Of a DNA stretch of 63,960 nucleotides, positions 10,770 to 19,205 are shown piece by piece. The DNA comes from Agrobacterium salinitolerans (GTDB lineage: Bacteria > Pseudomonadota > Alphaproteobacteria > Rhizobiales > Rhizobiaceae). The translations under genes were made by a program, and so were the position numbers. How positions within the stretch are numbered: position 1 is the stretch's first letter; each line of letters starts with the position of its first letter. Under the pieces are notes generated by a model, which was not told the origin of the DNA, searched no databases, and was given only the letters and a program-made list of their open reading frames with translations. The stretch lies in NCBI RefSeq assembly GCF_002008225.1, contig NZ_MRDH01000020.1, forward strand, positions 1-63,960, in the 5' to 3' direction.

Positions 10770-11596
10770 GCCATATTCAGGAACTCATCCCGCCCCGCCC
10801 CGCACCGGCCGTCGCGGACAAGCCGCTCAATATTTCGCGCATCGTCGGCGTCGCCGTCATCACGCTCTGGCTGTTGCTCGCCGCCGCGCTGATCTTCGCC
10901 ATGATCGAGGGCTGGGACTGGGACAAATTCCAGCGCTACGGACCGCGCTATATCGACGGTCTCATCACCACCATCACCCTCGTCGGCAGCTCGATCATTC
11001 TCGGCGCCATTCTTTCCGTGCCGATCGCCTTCGGCCGCATGTCGGAAAACCGCATCGTCGGCGCGCTGGCCTATGCCTATGTCTATGTCTTCCGCAGCAC
11101 GCCGCTACTGGCGCAGCTTTTCCTGATCTATTACGGCCTCGGCAGTTTCCGCCAGGGGCTGGAAACCGTCGGCCTGTGGTGGTTCTTCCGGGAGGCCTGG
11201 TATTGCGGCCTGTTGTCGCTCACACTCAACACCGCCGCCTATCAGGCCGAAATCCTGCGCGGCGCGATCCGCAGCGTACCGCGCGGCCAGCATGAGGGCG
11301 CCGCCTCGCTCGGCCTGTCGAAACTCGTCACTTTCCGCAAGATCATCCTGCCGCAGGCGCTCATCGTGGCGCTGCGTCCCTATGGCAACGAGATCATCCT
11401 GATGATCAAGGGTTCGGCCGTGGTCTCGATCGTCACGGTCTTCGACCTGATGGGCCAGACCCGTTACGCCTTCTCCCGCACCTTCGACTATCAGGCCTAC
11501 CTCTGGGCCGCGATCTTCTACCTGGCGATCGTCGAAACGCTGCGGCATGTCTGGGCATGGCTGGAAGCACGCCTGACCCGTCACCTCAAGCGCTAG
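10766..11596 (+). CDS. Amino-acid ABC transporter permease (HisM/OccM type)
   Basis: Second integral membrane subunit, 276 residues. It has a longer cytoplasmic N-terminus and then the HisMQ core, with FRSTPLLAQLFLIYYGLG and the EAA-loop equivalent EGAASLGLSKLVTFRK. It pairs with the upstream permease. No ATP-binding subunit follows: the next gene is usg. The importer must borrow an ATPase encoded elsewhere or be driven by a shared one; that is inference from its absence here. Confidence 0.9.
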   Translation: MSHIQELIPPRPAPAVADKPLNISRIVGVAVITLWLLLAAALIFAMIEGWDWDKFQRYGPRYIDGLITTITLVGSSIILGAILSVPIAFGRMSENRIVGALAYAYVYVFRSTPLLAQLFLIYYGLGSFRQGLETVGLWWFFREAWYCGLLSLTLNTAAYQAEILRGAIRSVPRGQHEGAASLGLSKLVTFRKIILPQALIVALRPYGNEIILMIKGSAVVSIVTVFDLMGQTRYAFSRTFDYQAYLWAAIFYLAIVETLRHVWAWLEARLTRHLKR

Positions 11597-11765
11597 CCGC
11601 AAAGTTGGCAGCACTCATCAGGAGAGGCTGCCAACACTCTGAAAAATATAACAAATTTGTGACGTATCCATGTCTTTGGCAAGCTTGGGTTAACCATGAC
11701 GTGTTCCCATATTCGATACAGCGGCAACGCTGTGATCGGCAATCATGGAAACGGGAACCGTCGTC

Positions 11766-12032
11766 ATGAACAAGGACATGGAAATGATGCTGAGGGGCTA
11801 CGGCCTCACCACCGCCCAGATATTTTATCGCCTGCCGGATCATCCGCTGGTTCTCCAGACCTATGTCTGGCAGGACTATGATCTTGCCCCAGACTTCCCC
11901 GAAATGCATGGCTTCCTCCAATTCTGGAAGGAAAAGCTCGACGGACCGCTGCACTCCGTCCGCTACGTGCACCGGCAGGTAATCTCGGCGCAGGAATGGC
12001 GCGCGCTCAAAGGGGAGTTCATCATCCACTGA
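11766..12032 (+). CDS. usg: Usg family protein
   Basis: Small soluble protein of 88 residues matching the conserved alphaproteobacterial Usg family, first named for a gene near trp genes. Recognisable parts are GYGLTTAQIFYRLPDHP, the acidic DLAPDFPEMHGFLQFW stretch and RYVHRQVISAQEWR. Its biochemical function is unknown. An alternative in-frame start at 11745 would add seven residues. Neither start has a strong ribosome binding site. It stands alone between the importer operon and a methyltransferase gene. Confidence 0.75.
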   Translation: MNKDMEMMLRGYGLTTAQIFYRLPDHPLVLQTYVWQDYDLAPDFPEMHGFLQFWKEKLDGPLHSVRYVHRQVISAQEWRALKGEFIIH

Positions 12033-12116
12033 GCCGTCGCACCACATAAACATTGCGCCCGTCCCCGATGCGGCTTACAGCAAACCTCAACTGAAGATGC
12101 TGACGGATAAGGCACG

Positions 12117-12941
12117 ATGACGAAGAACCAGAAAATCGACGAAGAGGCGCTTGCCGAGGCCTATAACCGTGCGCTCGCGCTTGAAAAAGCCGGCGATGTG
12201 GACGCGGCGGTCAAGGCCTATGAAGAGGTTCTGGCCATCGATCCGGACGATCACGGCGGCGCGGCCGTGCGCATCGCCGCCATGGGCCGCGGCGAAACCC
12301 CGCCGAAAGCGCCTGACGCCTATGTCGAAACCCTGTTCGACCAGCACGCCGAAGCTTTCGAGGACATTCTTGTCGAGCAGCTCGGTTACGCCGTGCCGAT
12401 GATGGTGCGCCAGCGGCTGCAGACGCTGAACCTCGGTCCCTTCAAGCGCCTGCTCGATCTCGGCTGCGGCACCGGCCTCACCGGCGAAGCGTTGCGCGAT
12501 ATGGCAGACGACATCACCGGCATCGACATTTCCGAAAACATGGTCGAAATCGCCCACGAGAAAGACCTCTACGAGACGCTCTACGTCGCCGAAGCCGAGG
12601 ATTTTCTTGAAGACAATGACGACGAACCTTTCGACATCATCACTGCCACCGATGTGCTGCCCTATCTCGGCGCGCTGGAGCCACTGTTTTTCGGCGCCGC
12701 CGAAAACCTCAACGCCGGTGGCCTGCTGATCTTCTCGTCGGAAACCCTGCCCGAAGATACCCTGGCCGGACGTCCCTATATGGTCGGCCCGCACCAGCGT
12801 TTCGCCCATGCGGAAACCTATGTTCGGGAAAGACTGGCCGCGACCGGTTTCGAGGTCGTTGAAGTGACCGACATCAACGTGCGCATGCAGGACGGCAATC
12901 CGACGCCCGGCCATCTGATTATCGCCAAGCTCAAAGGCTGA
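12117..12941 (+). CDS. TPR-containing SAM-dependent methyltransferase
   Basis: Protein of 274 residues with an N-terminal TPR-like helical hairpin (residues about 10-45, YNRALALEKAGDVDAAVKAY) and a class I methyltransferase domain. Motif I is LLDLGCGTGLTGEALRD; an acidic second strand GIDISENMVEIA follows, then DIITATDVLPYLG. The fold predicts transfer of a methyl group from S-adenosylmethionine, but the substrate is not apparent. The ribosome binding site is GATAAGG. Neighbours do not indicate a pathway. Confidence 0.85.
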   Translation: MTKNQKIDEEALAEAYNRALALEKAGDVDAAVKAYEEVLAIDPDDHGGAAVRIAAMGRGETPPKAPDAYVETLFDQHAEAFEDILVEQLGYAVPMMVRQRLQTLNLGPFKRLLDLGCGTGLTGEALRDMADDITGIDISENMVEIAHEKDLYETLYVAEAEDFLEDNDDEPFDIITATDVLPYLGALEPLFFGAAENLNAGGLLIFSSETLPEDTLAGRPYMVGPHQRFAHAETYVRERLAATGFEVVEVTDINVRMQDGNPTPGHLIIAKLKG

Positions 12942-13100
12942 GGCAGCGTCGCGGCATCTTTCTTCTCTCCGCCGGGGAGAAGAAACAAGCGGCGGACGCT
13001 CGTTTCAACGCCACGTCTGCTTCTTTTCTGAATCAATATCTCATCAAGACCACCCAGCGGCTTGAAGAGATTCGATTTTCCGTCACCTAAACCCGCAAAA

Positions 13101-13136
13101 CGAAAAATGCCCTCCCCGACTACCGGAAAGGGCATT
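13101..13136 (-). terminator. Terminator of the Lrp/AsnC-family gene
   Basis: The minus strand forms a 12-bp stem (AATGCCCTTTCC / GGGGAGGGCATT with internal G-U pairs) followed by TTTCGTTTTG, just downstream of the regulator stop codon. Confidence 0.75.
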
Positions 13137-13161
13137 GCTCCAAAACCGGATTTGCGGCGGA

Positions 13162-13650
13162 TCACTCCTCGCCGGATTTTGGATTGTCCAGCAGCATGTA
13201 ATCGAGCGGCAGCTCGGTCGTATATTTGATCTGCTCCATCGCGAAGGCGGAGGAGACATCGCGAATTTCGATCTTGGCGATCATGCGCTTATAGAAGGCG
13301 TCATAGGCCGCAATATCGGGCACTACCACGCGCAGCAGATAATCGACATCGCCGCTCATGCGGTAAAATTCGACGACTTCCGGAAACTCGGAAACCACCT
13401 CGGAGAAACGCTTCAGCCACTCAATGGAATGGGAGGCTGTGCGGATGGAAACAAATACCGTGACCTTGGTATTGACCTTGACCGGATCGAGCAAGGCCAC
13501 GCGCCGGCGGATGACGCCGTCTTCCTCCATCTTCTGGATACGCCGCCAACAGGGCGTCGTGGAAAGACCGACCTTTTTCGCCAGATCGGCAACGGCCAGC
13601 GTGGAATCCTCTTGCAGAATGCGCAAAATCTTACGGTCAAGGCGATCCAA
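13162..13650 (-). CDS. Lrp/AsnC-family transcriptional regulator
   Basis: DNA-binding regulator of 162 residues. The N-terminal winged HTH begins MDRLDRKILRILQEDSTLAV and continues with KKVGLSTTPCWRRIQKMEEDGVI. A C-terminal RAM ligand-binding domain follows (MSGDVDYLLRVVVPD). This family senses amino acids and usually acts near its own gene or on amino-acid transport and metabolism. No obvious target sits beside it except the amino-acid importer 1.5 kb away, which is only circumstantial. The target set is unknown. Confidence 0.92.
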   Translation of the reverse strand: MDRLDRKILRILQEDSTLAVADLAKKVGLSTTPCWRRIQKMEEDGVIRRRVALLDPVKVNTKVTVFVSIRTASHSIEWLKRFSEVVSEFPEVVEFYRMSGDVDYLLRVVVPDIAAYDAFYKRMIAKIEIRDVSSAFAMEQIKYTTELPLDYMLLDNPKSGEE

Positions 13651-13720
13651 TGCGTCTATCCTCCTGAATTAATTTCCTTTCAATACACTAATTTTCGCAA
13701 AAAAACAGAAAATTGTTTCA

Positions 13721-14365
13721 CTAAAGCCGCATTTCCACATATTGCCGCAGAACTGGCAGCAGTTCCGACGTGAACCACGGGTTCTTCTTCAGCCAGCCGG
13801 TATTGCGCCAGCTTGGATGCGGCAAGGGAAGAATTCCGGGACCGGAATTCGCGTGGAGATAGCTGCGCCAGTCCTGCACCGTTTCCGTCATGGTCTTGCG
13901 CCGCCTTTCCCCCAGGTGAAACGCCTGCGCATATTGGCCGACAGCGAGGATCAGCTCCACCTGCGGCATCGCCGCCATTACCCGCTCACGCCATTGCGGC
14001 GCACATTCGCGCCGGGGCGGCAGGTCGCTGCCCTTCTCGTCATAACCGGGAAAACAAAAGCCCATGGGCACGATGGCGAAACGATCCGGATCGTAGAACG
14101 TCTGCCGATCGACGTTCAGCCACAGGCGCAGCCTGTCGCCCGAGGCGTCGTTGAACGGCAGCCCTGTTTCATGTACGCGAAGCCCCGGCGCCTGCCCTGC
14201 AATCAGGATGCGCGCCTTGGTCGACATGACGACCACCGGCCTGGGTCCGTGCGGCAGGCGATCGGCCATTCCCTTAAGCGGCTTGTCGCGACAGAGCCGA
14301 CAGCGCGCGATTTCGCCGCGTAATCCGTCCAGCCCGTCATCACGCACCGGCGCCAGCTCAACCAT
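13721..14365 (-). CDS. Uracil-DNA glycosylase family protein
   Basis: Protein of 214 residues in the uracil-DNA glycosylase superfamily. The first motif is ILIAGQAPGLRVHETGLPFND and the C-terminal substrate motif is LPLPHPSWRN. An N-terminal CRLC pair is present, but the full four-cysteine iron-sulfur set of family 4/5 enzymes is not obvious, so activity on uracil is uncertain. The start at 14365 (MVELAPVRDD) has a GGTGGG ribosome binding site. It overlaps the end of the upstream nuclease gene by 8 nt, suggesting coupled translation. A longer open frame back to 14782 lies over the nuclease gene and is rejected. Confidence 0.82.
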   Translation of the reverse strand: MVELAPVRDDGLDGLRGEIARCRLCRDKPLKGMADRLPHGPRPVVVMSTKARILIAGQAPGLRVHETGLPFNDASGDRLRLWLNVDRQTFYDPDRFAIVPMGFCFPGYDEKGSDLPPRRECAPQWRERVMAAMPQVELILAVGQYAQAFHLGERRRKTMTETVQDWRSYLHANSGPGILPLPHPSWRNTGWLKKNPWFTSELLPVLRQYVEMRL

Positions 14366-14951
14366 GATCCCACCCCAGAAGATGACGGACAATTGTGAGA
14401 AAACCCCACGGCGGCGTTTCCAGATCCGCGCCGCGATGCTCCCGTCGCCATTGCGACGGTTTTTCGAATTCTCCCGCCCAGATTCCGCGTTCCCGCCTGC
14501 GCGCCGCCGCCTGCTCGCTGGAGAACTGGAAATAACCGGATGCGACGGCAAAACCCGCCGACACCATTTCCGACGAGACATCCCTGCCGCCGGCGGAACA
14601 ATAAACCAGCCGCCGCCCGTAACTGTCCCTGGAACTGCCGGAACAGGAAAAGTCGGCCACCCCGGCCAGCCTTTGCAGAACACGACGCGCCTCCTCGCCG
14701 CACGGCCAACTTTCGCTGCCACGCAGGCATGTCTGCGCAAGCTCGGGCGCATCGATGCCAAGCAGCCGGAAACGTTCCTCACCCATCGAGAGCGTATCGC
14801 CGTCGATCACAAAGAAGCGGCCCTTATAGGTTTCGCTGTTGATCTGGTCGAGCTTGGCGGCAATTAGAATGCCGAGAAAAACCGTGGCGACAAAAAGTCC
14901 GCCATCGCGAAATGCAGAAAAACGCCTGCTCTTGCCTCCATTTCGTCTCAT
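14358..14951 (-). CDS. Thermonuclease (SNase)-family protein with N-terminal membrane anchor
   Basis: Staphylococcal-nuclease-like protein of 197 residues. A basic N-terminus and one hydrophobic segment (LFVATVFLGILIAA) suggest a signal anchor. The nuclease core reads FVIDGDTLSMGEERFRLLGI, then DAPELAQTC and DSYGRRLVYC. Several cysteines suggest disulfides in the periplasm. The start at 14951 (MRRNGGKSRR) is chosen as the last Met before the anchor; 15032 is an alternative. It shares an overlapping junction with the UDG-like gene. Confidence 0.8.
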   Translation of the reverse strand: MRRNGGKSRRFSAFRDGGLFVATVFLGILIAAKLDQINSETYKGRFFVIDGDTLSMGEERFRLLGIDAPELAQTCLRGSESWPCGEEARRVLQRLAGVADFSCSGSSRDSYGRRLVYCSAGGRDVSSEMVSAGFAVASGYFQFSSEQAAARRRERGIWAGEFEKPSQWRREHRGADLETPPWGFLTIVRHLLGWDHG

Positions 14952-15038
14952 GTAACAACAAACCCTTGTCAGAAATGGCAAACAAATCCTTTCACGGCAG
15001 CATCTTCTTAAGATTTTGCGCGTAGTCTGCAAGGGTTC

Positions 15039-16595
15039 ATGTCACCCTGCGTTGTAACAATGAGTAAAAGCGTCAGCACGTCCACCGACAAGATCATCGT
15101 CGACCGGTCGAAAAAACACCGCAACAAGGCGGTTTTCGACACGGTGAAGACGACGCGTGAACGCCTGCAACAAGGGGCCGGCGCAAGCGACGCCTATGAA
15201 CGCGAAATGCTGACCATGCACATCGCCGAAACCCTGCAGGGCGCGATGATCATGCCGCTTTTCATCGTGCTCGCCTCCATCATCGGCCTTTACATCACCC
15301 GCGACATCAGTCTGATCATCTGGTCGTTGATGGCGCTGAGCTTCCACGCTTTCTCTCTGCTCTTGGCCAAGCGTGCGGCAAAACAGGAAATCACGGCCGA
15401 CAATCTTAAGCGCTGGAAAAGCCTCTTCCTCGGCATGCAGATCCTCATCGGCTGCGCCTGGGCGATGTTTGCGCTGACCGAACCGGTTCGCAACGACCCG
15501 ACGCTCGTCCTTTTCTTCAAGGGCTCGACGCTGCTGATCGCGCTTTCGCTCACCGCCATGGCCAATTTCATGCTGCGGCGGGCGACCTTCATGACCTTTT
15601 TGCCGGTGCTTGCGGCTCTCTGCATGACTTCGGCAATCTCGCGCAATCCTTTCGATGTCGGTCTCGCGCTGATGTTCGGCATGGCCATCCTCTTCTGTCA
15701 TCGCATCACCAGCCGGCTTTACCAGACCAGCATCAAGCTCCTGTCATCTCAGACGGAGAAAGACGACCTGATCGCCGAACTCGAAGTCGCCAATTCGATG
15801 TCCGACGAGGCGCGGCGACGTGCGGAAGAAGCCAATCTGGCGAAATCGCGCTTTCTCGCCTCCATGTCGCATGAACTCAGAACCCCGCTCAACGCCATTC
15901 TCGGCTTCTCCGAGGTCATGTCTTCAGAGGTGCTCGGTCCGCTCAACAATCCGCTCTACAAGGAATATTCCGGCGATATCCACCGCTCCGGCCAGCATCT
16001 GCTCGACCTCATCAACGAAATCCTCGACCTGTCGCGCATTGAGGCCGGCCGTTACGATCTCAACGAGGAATCCATCTCCATGCTGGAAATCGCCGAGGAC
16101 TGCATCGGCATGATCCAGCTGCGCGCCCGCGCCAAGAATATCCGGATTTCCCAGCAGTTCGAAAGCAGCCTGCCGCAGGTCTGGGCCGACGAGAAATCCA
16201 TCCGTCAGGTCATTCTCAACCTGCTCTCCAATGCGGTGAAATTTACCCCGCAGGGCGGCGAGATTCTGGTGAAGGCCGGCTGGACGGCGGGCGGCGGGCA
16301 ATATGTTTCGATCAGGGATAACGGCCCCGGCATTCCCGAAGATGAAATTCCGGTGGTGCTGTCCGCCTTCGGTCAAGGATCGATTGCGATCAAGAGCGCG
16401 GAACAGGGAACCGGCCTTGGCCTGCCCATCGTCCAGGCCATCCTCGCCAAGCATGATGGCCAGTTCATCCTGAAATCGAAGTTGCGCGAAGGCACCGAAG
16501 GGATCGCCATCCTGCCGGCAAAACGTGTGTTGCAGAGCCTGCCGGCCGTGGAAGAAACCCACGCCATCCAGCCGCGCCGCCGGTCCTTCGCATAA
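15039..16595 (+). CDS. pdhS2: Membrane sensor histidine kinase of the PdhS/DivJ/PleC group
   Basis: Histidine kinase of 518 residues. The N-terminal half has two pairs of hydrophobic segments (about residues 70-210), then a coiled linker. The H-box ASMSHELRTPLNAILGF holds the phosphorylated His. The HATPase domain has an N-box (ILNLLSNAVKF) and G-boxes DNGPGIP and GTGLGLPI. The dimerisation helix continues with HLLDLINEILDLSRIEAGRY, typical of kinases controlling the DivK-CtrA cell-cycle circuit. From memory the A. tumefaciens kinase at this locus is PdhS2, which affects motility and attachment; the symbol is an inference from family and gene order. An alternative start lies at 15060. Confidence 0.78.
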   Translation: MSPCVVTMSKSVSTSTDKIIVDRSKKHRNKAVFDTVKTTRERLQQGAGASDAYEREMLTMHIAETLQGAMIMPLFIVLASIIGLYITRDISLIIWSLMALSFHAFSLLLAKRAAKQEITADNLKRWKSLFLGMQILIGCAWAMFALTEPVRNDPTLVLFFKGSTLLIALSLTAMANFMLRRATFMTFLPVLAALCMTSAISRNPFDVGLALMFGMAILFCHRITSRLYQTSIKLLSSQTEKDDLIAELEVANSMSDEARRRAEEANLAKSRFLASMSHELRTPLNAILGFSEVMSSEVLGPLNNPLYKEYSGDIHRSGQHLLDLINEILDLSRIEAGRYDLNEESISMLEIAEDCIGMIQLRARAKNIRISQQFESSLPQVWADEKSIRQVILNLLSNAVKFTPQGGEILVKAGWTAGGGQYVSIRDNGPGIPEDEIPVVLSAFGQGSIAIKSAEQGTGLGLPIVQAILAKHDGQFILKSKLREGTEGIAILPAKRVLQSLPAVEETHAIQPRRRSFA

Positions 16596-16608
16596 GGCTG
16601 AAGAGACC

Positions 16609-17013
16609 TTAGAAGAACAGCGTCGTCACCAGCGAATACAGCACGAAAAATCCGTTCGCCATCAACAGGCAGAAGACGGCAAAGGAGCCAAGGTCCTTTG
16701 CATGCCGTCCAACGGAGGAGATTTCCGGCGAAATGCGGTCCACCAGCTCCTCAATAGCCGTATTCAACGCCTCCACCGAAAACAGCAGCAGCATCAGCAC
16801 CGTGAAAACAAGAAGATGCGCAAAGGGTGAGCCGACCGCAAGAAGCAGGGCAAGCCCGACGCCGAAGGCGAGAACCTCATGACGAAACGCTGCCTCCTGC
16901 CACAGACGGCCAAGCCCCTGCACGGAATAACGCGCGGCGGCAAGAAGATGCCGCCAGCCTTTTTCCTTGCGAAAGACGGGTTCCGGTTTCGGGCTTTGCG
17001 GCGTCGCGTCCAT
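16609..17013 (-). CDS. dgkA: Diacylglycerol kinase
   Basis: Small integral-membrane kinase of 134 residues that recycles diacylglycerol to phosphatidic acid. The active-site signature EALNTAIEELVDRIS and three hydrophobic helices are present, together with the usual KGWRHLLAAARYSVQGL amphipathic start. It lies directly downstream of cobT on the same strand (9-nt gap), so it may be expressed with it. It converges on the histidine kinase gene with no clear terminator in the 13-nt gap. Confidence 0.93.
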   Translation of the reverse strand: MDATPQSPKPEPVFRKEKGWRHLLAAARYSVQGLGRLWQEAAFRHEVLAFGVGLALLLAVGSPFAHLLVFTVLMLLLFSVEALNTAIEELVDRISPEISSVGRHAKDLGSFAVFCLLMANGFFVLYSLVTTLFF

Positions 17014-17021
17014 CTTCGGCC

Positions 17022-18056
17022 TCAGTGGTCGGTGCGGGAGCTGATACGGGTGTCCACACCCGCCGCTTCGAACGTCGCCATGCCGGAATGGCAGGCGGCG
17101 GCGGCCTTGACGATACCGGCGGCAAGCGCTGCCCCCGTGCCTTCACCGAGACGCATACCAAGCGCCAGGAGCGGCGTCTTGCCAAGTTTTTCAACGGCGG
17201 CCAGATGGCCCGGCTCACCCGAGACATGGCCGATCAGGCAATGGTCGAGCGCCGAAGGATTGGCAGCCTTGAGGAGAGCGGCAGCAGCCGTCGCCACATA
17301 ACCGTCGATCAGGACGGGGATGCGCTGCACGCGCGCCGCAAGGATCGCACCGGCAATCGCCGCAATCTCACGCCCGCCGAGGCGGCGCATGATTTCGAGC
17401 GGATCGGACAGATGGTCCTTGTGGAACTCCACCGCTGCCTTCACGGCGGCGATCTTGCGGGCCATGACCTCGCCTTCCGAGCCGGTGCCGGGACCGGTCC
17501 ATTCTTCCGCCGTGCCGCCGTAGAGCGCCAGATTGATGGCGGCGGCAATCGTCGTGTTGCCGATACCCATTTCGCCGACGCAGAGAAGATCGGTGCCGCC
17601 GGCAATCGCCTCCATGCCAAAGGCCATGGTGGCGGCACAGTCGCGCTCCGAAAGTGCCGGCTCGCAGGTAATGTCGCCGGTCGGATAATCGAGTGCCAGG
17701 TCGAAGATTCTCAAGCCGAGATCATTGGCAACACAGATCTGGTTGATCGCCGCGCCACCTGCGGCGAAATTTTCCACCATCTGCTGGGTAACCGATGTCG
17801 GATAGGGCGTAACCCCATGCCGGGTGACGCCGTGGTTGCCGGCGAAGATCGCCACCAGCGGACGGGTGACGGCGGGCGAACGGCCGGACCATGCGGCGAG
17901 CCACATGGCGATTTCTTCCAGACGTCCGAGCGAACCGGCAGGCTTGGTCAGCTGCGCATTGCGCTCCTTGGCCGCCACAAGCGCATGGGTATCCGGGCCG
18001 GGAAGCTCGCGCAGCAGCGCGCGAAAATCGTCGAAGGGCAATCCGCTCATGCTCAT
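17022..18056 (-). CDS. cobT: Nicotinate-nucleotide-dimethylbenzimidazole phosphoribosyltransferase
   Basis: Makes alpha-ribazole 5'-phosphate from dimethylbenzimidazole and nicotinate mononucleotide for the lower ligand of cobalamin. It has 344 residues. Conserved blocks include GNHGVTRHGVTPYP, LLCVGEMGIGNTT, and the C-terminal RLGEGTGAALA with the catalytic Glu. In the Pseudomonas denitrificans naming scheme this is CobU. The start at 18056 has a GAGAGAGAC ribosome binding site; 18074 is possible. It is divergent from cobS, which uses its product. Confidence 0.94.
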   Translation of the reverse strand: MSMSGLPFDDFRALLRELPGPDTHALVAAKERNAQLTKPAGSLGRLEEIAMWLAAWSGRSPAVTRPLVAIFAGNHGVTRHGVTPYPTSVTQQMVENFAAGGAAINQICVANDLGLRIFDLALDYPTGDITCEPALSERDCAATMAFGMEAIAGGTDLLCVGEMGIGNTTIAAAINLALYGGTAEEWTGPGTGSEGEVMARKIAAVKAAVEFHKDHLSDPLEIMRRLGGREIAAIAGAILAARVQRIPVLIDGYVATAAAALLKAANPSALDHCLIGHVSGEPGHLAAVEKLGKTPLLALGMRLGEGTGAALAAGIVKAAAACHSGMATFEAAGVDTRISSRTDH

Positions 18057-18208
18057 GATATCTGTCTCTCTCATCGCCGGGTTGGCTTTCGCATCGGCTC
18101 ATGCGTCCGGAACTTGTGTTTTCCGGCAAATCGGTCTTTGTTGCGCCTCTCATAATCGCGGATGCGCCGCGGAACAACCGGAAATGCAGCGACTGCAACG
18201 GAGAGAGC

Positions 18209-18994
18209 ATGAGGGCCGGGGATTTTATAACAGATGTCATGCATTCCGTTGCCTTTCTCAGCCGCCTGCCGGTTCCCTCACGGTTTTTCGACAATACCGA
18301 CGGCGTGTCGATGCGTCGCACTGCCCGCGCCTTTCCAGCCGCCGGCCTGCTGATCGCCCTGCCCGCCGCTTTCCTGGTGGTGGTTTTCGCCGGTTTCGAC
18401 GCGTCACCGCAGCTCACGGGCTGGCTTGCCATCGGCCTGACAGCGCTCATCACAGGCGCATTGCATGAGGACGGGCTGGCCGACACGGCTGACGGTTTCG
18501 GCAGCGGCAAGGACAAGGCCCGCACCCTTGAGATCATGAAAGACAGCCGCATTGGCAGCTATGGCACCATCGCCATCGTCCTGTCCTTCGCGCTGCGCGC
18601 CACGGCACTCGCATCGCTGGTCGAGACCCTGCCGGGAAAAACCGCCGCCGCCTGCCTGATTGCCGCACTCGTCCTCAGCCGCGCCCCGATGGTGTGGCAC
18701 TGGCAGTCCCTGCCCGCTGCCAAAACCTCCGGCATCGCTGCCGGCGCCGGCCAGCCGGGAAAAAACGAGCGCAACATTGCGCTGGTGATCGGGCTGCTGC
18801 TTTTCACACTCTTCACGCTGCACGCCCTGCCTCTTCTGTCGATTGCCCTTGTGCTGGCGGCAGCCTTTCTGGCGGCGGCGTTTTTCGGCAGGCTCTGCGA
18901 CAGCAAGATCGGCGGCCATACCGGCGACACCATCGGCGCCTGCCAGCAGATCACGGAGATCGTGATTCTCGTCGCCCTTGCCCTTGCAGCGTGA
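18209..18994 (+). CDS. cobS: Adenosylcobinamide-GDP ribazoletransferase (cobalamin synthase)
   Basis: Inner-membrane enzyme of 261 residues that joins adenosylcobinamide-GDP to alpha-ribazole in the last step of the nucleotide-loop assembly. The signature HEDGLADTADGFGSGKDK and MKDSRIGSYG is intact, with several transmembrane helices. CobV in the P. denitrificans naming. The start at 18209 (MRAGDFITDV) has GGAGAGAG upstream; the open frame to 18101 is not supported. No cobalamin riboswitch is recognisable between it and cobT. Two small genes follow on the same strand. Confidence 0.94.
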   Translation: MRAGDFITDVMHSVAFLSRLPVPSRFFDNTDGVSMRRTARAFPAAGLLIALPAAFLVVVFAGFDASPQLTGWLAIGLTALITGALHEDGLADTADGFGSGKDKARTLEIMKDSRIGSYGTIAIVLSFALRATALASLVETLPGKTAAACLIAALVLSRAPMVWHWQSLPAAKTSGIAAGAGQPGKNERNIALVIGLLLFTLFTLHALPLLSIALVLAAAFLAAAFFGRLCDSKIGGHTGDTIGACQQITEIVILVALALAA

Positions 18995-19013
18995 CGGCCT
19001 GATATAAATCATC

Positions 19014-19205
19014 ATGGAAACACCCTGCATTCATATCTGCCGCCTCGATGAAACCGTGAGCCTCTGCATCGGCTGCGGCCGTACGCTGGATGAAATCGGC
19101 GGCTGGGCGGGATATAGCGACGAGAAGAGGCGCGATATCATGATGTTGCTGCCGCAAAGACTGGCAAACCTGCCCAAGACCGCCAAGGAGACACATACCG
19201 CATGA
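19014..19205 (+). CDS. DUF1289 family small cysteine protein
   Basis: Protein of 63 residues with the DUF1289 pattern: METPCIHICRLD, then LCIGCGRTLDEIGGW and a short helical tail. The four cysteines suggest a small metal or Fe-S site; the function is not established. It sits 19 nt after cobS and overlaps the start of the downstream protease gene by four bases, so the three genes probably form one transcript. Confidence 0.88.
   Translation: METPCIHICRLDETVSLCIGCGRTLDEIGGWAGYSDEKRRDIMMLLPQRLANLPKTAKETHTA

Noticed and set aside
9080..11596. Opine transport operon such as occ or noc
   Set aside because: The proteins resemble that family, but no opine catabolic genes or LysR regulator are adjacent and the region looks chromosomal.
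16827..18155. A 442-codon plus-strand frame opposite dgkA and cobT
   Set aside because: It is a shadow of cobT and dgkA, whose protein motifs are unambiguous.
18057..18208. Possible cobalamin riboswitch between divergent cobT and cobS
   Set aside because: The region is too short for the usual aptamer and the conserved B12-box was not found.
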